Positions 8,952-16,164 of a stretch of DNA of 64,000 bases are shown here, piece after piece. The stretch covers positions 186,001 through 250,000 of the forward strand of contig NZ_CP017689.1 of assembly GCF_001831495.1 (NCBI RefSeq), read 5' to 3'. The notes beneath the pieces were generated by a model. That model had not been told where the DNA came from and ran no database searches. It worked only from the letters and a program-made list of their open reading frames with translations. Each line of letters starts with the position of its first letter. Positions within the stretch are counted from its first letter, which is position 1. This DNA is from Thalassotalea crassostreae. Its GTDB lineage: Bacteria; Pseudomonadota; Gammaproteobacteria; Enterobacterales; Alteromonadaceae. Position numbers and translations under genes: made by a program.

Positions 8952-9719
8952 TTACCTATTATTATTTTTGTATAAGTTTGTTTTATAATTTTTGATGCTG
9001 GCCCAGAGCATTAAACTGAGCCAAGCGATGGCCAATGTTAGCCATTGCAATGCATATCCTTGATGTTTTTCAGGGGGCATTACTACAGGTTGCCAATTTT
9101 TTTTATAACCGACATCTTCTTTTGTATCTAAGTAAACGGCAAAGGGCAAGAGGTCGATGTTAATTAGTTGTGATATTTTTTCCGGCTCAATTTGCTGCAG
9201 ACGCATTGGCCAACTTTCATTGCTTAAAACTTGTTCAGTTAAAACAACACCTTGTTCAATAAATCGGATGTTGCCGCGAAGCTTTTGTCGACCAGAGAAG
9301 GTTTTTAAGGTCGGAATAAAGTTTCTATCGATGCTTCCTTCTATCCATCCTAAGTTAACCAATAAGTGTTTTTTAGAGAGTGAATCGAAAAATACTTGAA
9401 ACACTTTATAGCCGAGTTTGCCATTGTTGGTTTGGTTATCGAGAAGAAACTGAAAGCGATTGTCAAAGTCGCCATCGATAATGACTGCAATATCATTAAG
9501 CTGCGTTGTCTCAAAGTTTTGTAATGTGTCGGCTAAAGGGTTCGCATCGCCATTGTTAATACTTTCAATGCGCTCAAGTCTATGTTGTTTTTCCACGCCA
9601 CGTTGATATTGCCAAAGGCAAAGCTTGATTAATGCAAAAAATACAAGCAAGGTAAATACTACCCAGGACAGTCGCCAAGATTTTAAGAATTCAGTGGTGT
9701 TAAATGTTCTATCGCTCAT
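8952..9719 (-). CDS. SURF1 family protein (cytochrome oxidase assembly)
   Basis: The 255-residue protein has the SURF1 layout: one membrane helix at residues 17-36, a periplasmic domain, and a second helix at about 225-245 (GYALQWLTLAIAWLSLMLW). Family blocks seen are FQFLLDNQT...GYKVFQVF and LVNLGWIEGS. SURF1 assists heme A insertion into subunit I. It is the first gene of the assembly operon, followed after 3 bp by the CxxxC protein. The promoter should lie in the 190-bp divergent gap with the DUF2909 gene. Confidence 0.9.
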   Translation of the reverse strand: MSDRTFNTTEFLKSWRLSWVVFTLLVFFALIKLCLWQYQRGVEKQHRLERIESINNGDANPLADTLQNFETTQLNDIAVIIDGDFDNRFQFLLDNQTNNGKLGYKVFQVFFDSLSKKHLLVNLGWIEGSIDRNFIPTLKTFSGRQKLRGNIRFIEQGVVLTEQVLSNESWPMRLQQIEPEKISQLINIDLLPFAVYLDTKEDVGYKKNWQPVVMPPEKHQGYALQWLTLAIAWLSLMLWASIKNYKTNLYKNNNR

Positions 9720-9783
9720 ATAGATACCAAGTGAAGTAATTCTCTGATCATTTTATCTGGTTAAAATAAATGACTACTGCGTT

Positions 9784-9824
9784 ATAAAATATTTTAGTAA
9801 GATTAACTACTTATAATATTTTAT
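9784..9824. other. AT-rich inverted repeat in the divergent SURF1/DUF2909 promoter region
   Basis: Ten-base arms (9784-9793 and 9815-9824) enclose an inner 4-bp arm pair, AGTA and TACT. There is no T-run suited to termination. It could be an operator or a cruciform-prone promoter element. Confidence 0.35.
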
Positions 9825-9909
9825 GCCTTGTATTAATTCATTTTTCCTTAGCTAAAATAGCTCTCATAATTACTTCAATTGGTATACAACTTAAATAAAG
9901 GAGCAAACA

Positions 9910-10119
9910 TTGATTTATAAAATTGTTATTATCACTTTATTGGTGATAATGATTTATAACCTGTTTCGAGCCATGGTGATGATGAATAAAAACGATCCTG
10001 ACAAACCACCTATGTCTAAATACATTGGTCGTCGGGTTATGTTTTCGGCATTAATTGTATTAATTTTATTAATTGGTATTGCGACGGGGCTTATTACGCC
10101 AAACCCGAGACCTTATTAA
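9910..10119 (+). CDS. DUF2909 family twin-transmembrane protein
   Basis: The 69-residue protein has two membrane helices (about 3-22 and 45-64) joined by a short basic loop containing RRVMFSALIVLILL, and ends LITPNPRPY; this is the DUF2909 pattern. The start is TTG at 9910, supported by AAGGAG at 9897-9902 with a 7-base spacer. Small proteins of this family sit beside oxidase assembly genes in many gammaproteobacteria, as here between SURF1 (divergent) and ctaE (convergent). An accessory role in oxidase assembly is likely but unproven. Confidence 0.8.
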   Translation: MIYKIVIITLLVIMIYNLFRAMVMMNKNDPDKPPMSKYIGRRVMFSALIVLILLIGIATGLITPNPRPY

Positions 10120-10146
10120 TCTTTTTAATTGATTAAATTCTTGGTT

Positions 10147-10180
10147 AAAAAACCTATTTAAAAACCTATTTAAAAACCTA
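10147..10180. repeat. Short tandem repeat, period 12
   Basis: The unit AACCTATTTAAA occurs about 2.5 times in a row directly after the DUF2909 gene and before the terminator. It is AT-rich and may have arisen by slippage. Confidence 0.6.
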
Positions 10181-10205
10181 GTCAATTAAAAAAACAGTTA
10201 AAAAA

Positions 10206-10231
10206 GGCCATGCGATTGCATGGCCATTTTA
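10206..10231. terminator. Bidirectional terminator between DUF2909 and ctaE
   Basis: A perfect 8-bp stem (10206-10213 with 10218-10225) has a 4-nt loop, followed by ATTTTATTTTT on the plus strand and a T-rich run on the minus strand (complement of 10198-10205). It ends the cox structural operon from the minus side. Confidence 0.85.
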
Positions 10232-10245
10232 TTTTTAACGCTTTC

Positions 10246-11124
10246 TTAAATAATGTAAACGAATACAAATAATAGTACCCATACCACATCAACAAAATGC
10301 CAGTACCAACTTGCTGCTTGGAAGGCAAAGTGATTGTCTGCGGTAAAGTGGCCTTTGAACACTCGGCATAACATCACTATAAGCATGATGGTACCTAAGG
10401 TTACGTGTAGACCGTGGAATCCAGTAAGCATATAGAAGGTATTACCGTATATGCCACTTGCAATGGTTAAGCCCATTTCAGAATAAGCATGGATATATTC
10501 TTCAACTTGCAATGTTAAGAATGCTAAGCCTAATAAAACAGTAAGCCCTAACCATATTTTAATCTTACCTCGGTTACCGTTCTCTAACGCTACATGAGCA
10601 AAATGAGCAGTAAATGATGAGGTTAATAATAAAATGGTGTTATAAAGCGGTAAACCGTTCCACCCCATAGCTTCTGTCGTATCTCCTGCTGGCGTTACCG
10701 TTAGTGGCCACGCTGCTTGGAATTCTGGCCATAATACCTGGAAGGTTTCTAGGTTATTACCTTCACCACCTAGCCATGGCACTGATAGCACACGAGCGTA
10801 TAGTAAAGCGCCAAAAAACGCGGCAAAAAACATTACTTCTGAAAAGATAAACCAACTCATTCCTTGTCGAAATGAATTATCCATTTGTGCACTGTATTTA
10901 CCCGCCATTGATTCATCGATTACATTGTTGAACCAGCCAAACACCATGTAGATAACCATGGCAATACCGGCAAGTAAAATCCAACCGCCATATCCGTCAC
11001 CGGTTTTAAGGTTGCCTACATAACTTCCCGCACCAATTGCAATCAAGAATAATGCAACGGCACCGACAATTGGCCATTTACTCTGAGCTGGTACGTAATA
11101 ACTTTCGTATTCTTTTGTTGTCAT
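10246..11124 (-). CDS. ctaE: Cytochrome c oxidase subunit III
   Basis: The 292-residue, seven-helix protein has family blocks FIFSEVMFFAAFFGA, TSSFTAHFAHVALENG, GFHGLHVTLGTIML and the C-terminal YWHFVDVVWVLLFVFVYI. Subunit III stabilises the oxidase and feeds protons to the D-channel. The N-terminus is Tyr-rich (YESYYVP), as in marine gammaproteobacterial homologues. It is the last gene of the structural operon coxB-ctaD-ctaG-ctaE, 28 bp after ctaG. Confidence 0.97.
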   Translation of the reverse strand: MTTKEYESYYVPAQSKWPIVGAVALFLIAIGAGSYVGNLKTGDGYGGWILLAGIAMVIYMVFGWFNNVIDESMAGKYSAQMDNSFRQGMSWFIFSEVMFFAAFFGALLYARVLSVPWLGGEGNNLETFQVLWPEFQAAWPLTVTPAGDTTEAMGWNGLPLYNTILLLTSSFTAHFAHVALENGNRGKIKIWLGLTVLLGLAFLTLQVEEYIHAYSEMGLTIASGIYGNTFYMLTGFHGLHVTLGTIMLIVMLCRVFKGHFTADNHFAFQAASWYWHFVDVVWVLLFVFVYII

Positions 11125-11152
11125 TAGTTTTTCCCCTACGCGTTATTATTAT

Positions 11153-11707
11153 CTAAGACTGAGCTTTTTCAGTGATGTCATACAAGGTGTATGACAATGT
11201 TAGCTCGGTGATATCTGCAGGTAGTTCAGGGTCTACATAAAACTGTAGAGGCATCCATACTTCATTTTCACTATCGAGAGGTTGCTGATTAAAACAGAAA
11301 CACTCAATTTTTTGAAAATAGTTTGCCGCCTGGCCTGGAGACACCGATGGCACTGCTTGTGCAACGCCATGACGTCCTGATTCATTTTTTGCGTAAAATT
11401 TTACAAATTTCATTTCACCGGGATGCACTTCAATTGAATTCATCTCAGGTTCAAATTGCCAAGCAGCACCCTGTGCTGTGCGGCTGATAAATTGAACTTT
11501 GACAGTTCTTGAAGTGTCTATGCCATTCTCATTAACAGCAGCGGCAGTCGTTGCTGTTTTGCCATTTAACCCGGTAATATCACAAAACACATCGTATAAA
11601 GGCACTAACGCAAAACCAAAAGCAAACATGGCAAAAACGGTAGCGACTAACTTCGCCACGCCTTTCTTGACGTTCTTATCTAATGGTTGTGCGTTATCTT
11701 TATCCAT
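11153..11707 (-). CDS. ctaG: Cytochrome c oxidase assembly protein CtaG/Cox11
   Basis: The 184-residue protein has a single N-terminal membrane anchor (about 17-36, ending VPLYDVFCDITG) and a periplasmic immunoglobulin-like domain with the copper-binding CFCF motif in IECFCFNQQPL. Cox11 delivers copper to CuB of subunit I. It lies between ctaD and ctaE, the standard position for the aa3 operon. Everything expected of the family is present. Confidence 0.95.
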   Translation of the reverse strand: MDKDNAQPLDKNVKKGVAKLVATVFAMFAFGFALVPLYDVFCDITGLNGKTATTAAAVNENGIDTSRTVKVQFISRTAQGAAWQFEPEMNSIEVHPGEMKFVKFYAKNESGRHGVAQAVPSVSPGQAANYFQKIECFCFNQQPLDSENEVWMPLQFYVDPELPADITELTLSYTLYDITEKAQS

Positions 11708-11720
11708 GAGTTTTCCCTAA

Positions 11721-13319
11721 TTACTTAATTTCTGGTGGTGTTGAGAAAGTATGGTATGGAGCAGGTGAAGGCACCGTCCATTCTAAACCTTCTGCGCCGT
11801 CCCATGGCTTCGCCGGTGCTTTTTCGCCACCTTTGATACATTTGATCACCAAGTAAAGGAAGATCAATTGCGATAAACCAAATAAGAAGCCGCCAATACT
11901 TACCCACTTATTGAAGTCAGCAAATTGCAATGCATAGTCAGGGATACGACGAGGCATACCTGCAAGACCTAAGAAATGCATTGGGAAGAACAATATGTTT
12001 ACTGAAATCAGTGAACACCAAAAATGTAATTTACCTAGTTTCTCGTCGTACATATGACCTGTCCACTTAGGTAACCAGTAATAAGCACCTGCGTAGATAG
12101 AAAATAGTGAGCCCGTTACTAATACGTAATGGAAGTGAGCGACAACAAAGTAAGTATCATGATATTGGAAATCCACTGGTGTCATCGCTAGCATCAGGCC
12201 AGAGAAACCACCGATTGTGAATAAAATCACAAAAGCGATAGAGAACAACATTGATGTTTCAAAGGTCATTGAACCTTGCCACATTGTTGCCACCCAGTTA
12301 AACACCTTAACGCCGGTGGGCACCGCGATTAGCATGGTGCAATACATAAAGAATAATTCGCCGGCTAGTGGCATACCCGTTGTAAACATATGGTGAGCCC
12401 ATACGATAAACGAAAGGAAAGCAATAGAAGCCGTTGCATATACCATTGAGCTGTAACCAAACAGCTTCTTACGCGTATAAGCTGGAATTGTTGTTGAGAC
12501 GATACCAAAAGCAGGCAATATCATAATGTAAACTTCAGGGTGACCAAAGAACCAGAAGATATGCTGGAACATGACCGGATCACCACCACCTGCGGCATCA
12601 AAGAATGATGTGCCGAAGTAGGTATCAGTCAATACCATAGTTACCGTACCGGCGAGCACTGGCATAACAGCGATCAGTAAGTATGCAGTAATGAAGAATG
12701 TCCAAACAAACAATGGCATTTTCATGTAAGTCATACCTGGAGCGCGCAAGTTCATAATAGTTACGACAATATTAATCGCACCCATAATTGATGAGATACC
12801 CATAATATGAACAGCAAACACGAAGAATGCAGTACTACCATTTGAATAGGTTGTTGATAATGGTGCATAGAATGTCCAACCAAAGTTTGGACCACCACCT
12901 TCCATAAACAACGACGCTAACAAGATGCTAAAGGCAAATGGTAAAATCCAGAATGACCAGTTATTTAATCGTGGTAACGCCATATCTGGAGCACCAATCA
13001 TCATTGGTAGCATCCAGTTTGCCAAACCTGTAAATGCAGGCATGATGGCACCGAATACCATAATTAAACCATGTACTGTGGTCATTTGGTTGAAGAAATC
13101 AGGTTCTACAATTTGTAGACCTGGCTGGAATAATTCAGCGCGAATAACCATGGCCATTGCGCCACCGGTTAATAACATGATGAATGAGAACCAAAGGTAA
13201 AGGGAACCAATATCCTTATGGTTGGTTGTGTATAACCAGCGTTTTATGCCGGTCATTTTATGATCATGATGATCGTCGTCATGATGATCTAGCGAATCTG
13301 TTGCAGTAGTCATAATCAA
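11721..13319 (-). CDS. ctaD: Cytochrome c oxidase subunit I
   Basis: The 532-residue heme-copper oxidase subunit has about twelve helices. Visible ligands and channels: the low-spin heme His in TTVHGLIMVFG, the CuB His-Tyr pair and D-channel Glu in FFGHPEVYIMIL, the CuB His pair in WAHHMFTTG, and the heme His motif VVAHFHYVLVTG. The D-channel entrance NWMLPMMIGAPDMALPR is intact, so it is an A1-type oxidase. The His/Asp-rich N-terminus (DHHDDDHHDHK) is cytoplasmic and unusual. It is 6 bp downstream of coxB. Confidence 0.98.
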   Translation of the reverse strand: MIMTTATDSLDHHDDDHHDHKMTGIKRWLYTTNHKDIGSLYLWFSFIMLLTGGAMAMVIRAELFQPGLQIVEPDFFNQMTTVHGLIMVFGAIMPAFTGLANWMLPMMIGAPDMALPRLNNWSFWILPFAFSILLASLFMEGGGPNFGWTFYAPLSTTYSNGSTAFFVFAVHIMGISSIMGAINIVVTIMNLRAPGMTYMKMPLFVWTFFITAYLLIAVMPVLAGTVTMVLTDTYFGTSFFDAAGGGDPVMFQHIFWFFGHPEVYIMILPAFGIVSTTIPAYTRKKLFGYSSMVYATASIAFLSFIVWAHHMFTTGMPLAGELFFMYCTMLIAVPTGVKVFNWVATMWQGSMTFETSMLFSIAFVILFTIGGFSGLMLAMTPVDFQYHDTYFVVAHFHYVLVTGSLFSIYAGAYYWLPKWTGHMYDEKLGKLHFWCSLISVNILFFPMHFLGLAGMPRRIPDYALQFADFNKWVSIGGFLFGLSQLIFLYLVIKCIKGGEKAPAKPWDGAEGLEWTVPSPAPYHTFSTPPEIK

Positions 13320-13325
13320 TCCCCC

Positions 13326-14870
13326 TTATTTTGCTACGTCTTTAGCTTGAACCATATCGCCAGTGGCGTTACCCCAAGCATTGCGTTCATAAGTAATTAC
13401 AGCGGCCATCTCCTGTGGAGTTAGCTGAGCAGCAAAGCCCATCATTGCTGTACCAGGTTTACCGTCGACAACCATGCTAATGTGAGCATTAACATCGCCT
13501 AGGGCCATTGCACTGCCTTTTAGAGCAGGGAAAGCTGGTGGCATTCCTGCACCGGATGCTTGGTGACAAGCTGCACATTTTGCCATGTAAACTTCTTCAC
13601 CTTTGGTCATTAACTCATCCATCGATAAGTCAGACATATCTACTGCTGCAGTTTCTTCAGTATTAACCTCGGCAGCTGGTTGCTCCGCTTCTGGCGCATC
13701 AGCAACTGGCGGTGCAGTATTTGCTCCACCTGCAGTAGCGTTCACATCAGCAGCTTGTACTGCATCACCTGAGTTATTGTCCCAAGCATTGCGCTCGTAG
13801 GTAACAACAGCGGCGATTTCTTTTAAGCTAAGTTGTTTACCGTAACCTTGCATACCCGTGCCAGGACGACCATGGAAGACAACGTTAATATGCTCTTCAA
13901 GTTTGTCTGACTCTATAGCAATTGCGCTACCTTTTAACGCTGGGAATGCTGGTGGTAAACCTTGACCGTTTGCTTGGTGACATGCTGCACAATGTGCAGT
14001 GTAAGTAGATTCACCTAGCGCCATTAACTCATCCATCGATAGGTTAGCATTAAGTGATGCCGCTTCCGCTTCTGCGGCTTTAGTCTTGGCGATTTTCTGT
14101 TCATTGACCCAACGCTCATAATCAACTTCGCTACGAACATCGACAACAATTGGCATATAACCGTGGTCTTTACCACAAAGTTCAGCACACTGGCCGCGAT
14201 AAATGCCTGGCTCGTTAACTTTAGTCCAAGCCTCATTGATAAAACCAGGGTTTGCATCTTGTTTAACCGCAAAAGCTGGAACCCACCAAGAATGGATTAC
14301 ATCGTCTGAAGTTATTAAGAAACGCACTTTGCGATTAACAGGAATGACAACTGGATTATCAACTTCTAATAAATAGTTTTCAGTTTTAACATCGCCTTCC
14401 CCGTCGCGATTATCAAACTGTGATTTCGGTGTTGTTAATACACTGTAGAATTCGATACCTTGATCGAAGTACTTGTAATGCCATTTCCACTGCGAGCCAG
14501 TAACTTGAATAGTAATTTCTGAATTACTATTGTCTTCCATCGCGATTAATGTAGTGGTTGCAGGCCATGCCATACCGATAAGTATAACGATTGGAATTGC
14601 AGTCCAAAGTATTTCAACTTTAGTGCTTTCATGAAAATCGGCGGCTTTCGCGCCTTTTGATTTACGGTGGAAAATCATTGACCAGAACATGGCACCAAAA
14701 ACAACAATACCAATTGCTGTACAGATCCACATTACTAACATATGCAAGTCATAAACTTCTTGGCTGACGTCAGTCACACCTTTAGTCAAGTTTAATGGCA
14801 TATCAGTTGCCCAAGCTGAACTGGAAATTAAGCTTCCCAATAACAGCCAACTCAGGTTACGTCTTTTCAC
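13326..14870 (-). CDS. coxB: Cytochrome c oxidase subunit II with two C-terminal cytochrome c domains
   Basis: At 514 residues it is much longer than a plain subunit II (about 250-380). Signal peptide 1-21, two membrane helices (about 42-65 and 85-110), then the CuA cupredoxin domain with ligands H193, C228, E230, C232, H236 and M239. Two cytochrome c domains follow: CAACH at 294-298 and CAACH at 432-436, each with a downstream Met near GxGMQGY or GTAMMGF. They share blocks (PPAFPALKGSA, VTYERNAW) and are joined by an Ala/Pro/Glu-rich linker (about 376-412), so they look like an internal duplication. It heads the cox operon and feeds electrons to ctaD. Confidence 0.96.
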   Translation of the reverse strand: MKRRNLSWLLLGSLISSSAWATDMPLNLTKGVTDVSQEVYDLHMLVMWICTAIGIVVFGAMFWSMIFHRKSKGAKAADFHESTKVEILWTAIPIVILIGMAWPATTTLIAMEDNSNSEITIQVTGSQWKWHYKYFDQGIEFYSVLTTPKSQFDNRDGEGDVKTENYLLEVDNPVVIPVNRKVRFLITSDDVIHSWWVPAFAVKQDANPGFINEAWTKVNEPGIYRGQCAELCGKDHGYMPIVVDVRSEVDYERWVNEQKIAKTKAAEAEAASLNANLSMDELMALGESTYTAHCAACHQANGQGLPPAFPALKGSAIAIESDKLEEHINVVFHGRPGTGMQGYGKQLSLKEIAAVVTYERNAWDNNSGDAVQAADVNATAGGANTAPPVADAPEAEQPAAEVNTEETAAVDMSDLSMDELMTKGEEVYMAKCAACHQASGAGMPPAFPALKGSAMALGDVNAHISMVVDGKPGTAMMGFAAQLTPQEMAAVITYERNAWGNATGDMVQAKDVAK

Positions 14871-15280
14871 TCGACATCTCCTTTTGCTTTTTTAGCGTAA
14901 GAAAATACAGAAAGAAGGACAAGATACATCTTTATTCGATGTCTCTAATTTCCGTAGTTTGTTTTTATTATTTTTCCGACAAAGAATTCTCTTTGCCGTC
15001 ATACGTACATCAAATCTACATCGAGGTTATTCGAAGGAAGTGGCAGATTTAGCGCATTTATATTTATTTTTAGGTTACTTCCTGTTCTAGAATTACTTAA
15101 TTTTTAATCAAGGTCTAGTGCTTTGTTGCAAAATAGTTAAATTAATCACTACTTTTTTGTAGAGCAAATGCTCTTATTTTTGAGGTGGTTAGGAATTTTA
15201 GAGCGCTTGAGTGAGGTTTTTAAAAAGCAGATTTACGGTTAAATGTTTAGCGAATAAAAAATTGAATATAAAGTGAATAA
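14871..15280. other. Intergenic region upstream of coxB (410 bp)
   Basis: No credible gene is seen. It should hold the coxB operon promoter on the minus strand. A hairpin CAAAGA/TCTTTG (14980-14985 with 14990-14995, extendable by CG/CG with one mismatch) is the only clear structure; it lacks a T-run, so it may be an operator or 5'-leader element. Confidence 0.4.
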
Positions 15281-15284
15281 AAAA

Positions 15285-15307
15285 GGAGACTGATGTCTCC
15301 TTTTATT
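15285..15307. terminator. Terminator downstream of the DUF481 gene
   Basis: A 6-bp stem GGAGAC/GTCTCC (15285-15290 with 15295-15300) has a 4-nt loop and T-rich sequence on both strands. It serves the minus-strand DUF481 gene. Confidence 0.75.
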
Positions 15308-15330
15308 GCTCATTAGGGAGGATAAATTAA

Positions 15331-16068
15331 TTAGAACGAGTAATTTATGCTCGCCAATGTAGTTTTATCACTGTGTTCAATACCAACAGGAACTTCTTCG
15401 GTGTATTTCACTAAATAAGCTAGCTTGAATGATACCGCGCCAATTACTTGGACTTTTATTGCCGATTCAGACACTGAGATGGTGTTATCAGCACCCATTT
15501 CCGTACTAAGCAATTGCACAAATTCAGCGGTTTCTGAAAATTTCCACTTTAATAACGTTGATAAACGAAAAATTGATTCTTCTTCGTCTTCAGCAATTAG
15601 GGGATCTTCCACATTCGCCACACGATAACCGAGACCTGCTTCAACATCCCAATCTAACGTTTCTTCTTTGTATAGATTCCAACCTAAACCTGCGGTTGCA
15701 GTATATTGGTCATCAAACCCACTAAATTTATCGATGCTGTAAGACAAGCGACCGAATACATATTTATTGTCTGAATAGTTATATTCTAAGCGAGTGTAGG
15801 CATCATATTTTTCAGCGGTCTTAACGTCTTCAGCTTCAGAGTATATGGTTTCAAAATGGGCAACGAATTTCCAAGGCGCATTTTCGCGAACTACATGTAT
15901 TTGTCCACTTGTCGTTGTCTCATTGGTATTGCCTGATAGGTTAACATAGCCTAAATCAACGTCACCCGACCAAAGTTTTGGTTCTTCTTCGGCTGGTGCT
16001 TCTTCGGCAAATGCTAGTGCTGGTGACATCGCGATAGCGACGGCTATCAGCTTCAAATTATTATTCAT
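15331..16068 (-). CDS. DUF481 family outer-membrane protein (YdiY-like)
   Basis: The 245-residue protein has a signal peptide (residues 1-21, cut after AFA) and an acidic start (EEAPAEEEPKLW). The beta-rich domain begins WSGDVDLGYVNLSGNTNETT, the DUF481 signature. It ends in Phe (INYSF), the C-terminal residue typical of BAM-assembled beta-barrels. The family, including E. coli YdiY, is linked to acid or salt response but has no firm function. It is a single gene with its own terminator, transcribed away from the mrcA gene in the same direction. Confidence 0.85.
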   Translation of the reverse strand: MNNNLKLIAVAIAMSPALAFAEEAPAEEEPKLWSGDVDLGYVNLSGNTNETTTSGQIHVVRENAPWKFVAHFETIYSEAEDVKTAEKYDAYTRLEYNYSDNKYVFGRLSYSIDKFSGFDDQYTATAGLGWNLYKEETLDWDVEAGLGYRVANVEDPLIAEDEEESIFRLSTLLKWKFSETAEFVQLLSTEMGADNTISVSESAIKVQVIGAVSFKLAYLVKYTEEVPVGIEHSDKTTLASINYSF

Positions 16069-16164
16069 ACGTTTCCCCTGAAATGAAAATCACACACAAT
16101 ACTTTAATGTATTTTTTGTGTTGTATAATATCAATCTATTGTCTAAGTTTAATATCTAAGTTGT

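Noticed and set aside
14880-15280. Possible small RNA upstream of coxB
   Set aside because: Only a weak hairpin was seen, with no promoter-plus-terminator pairing.
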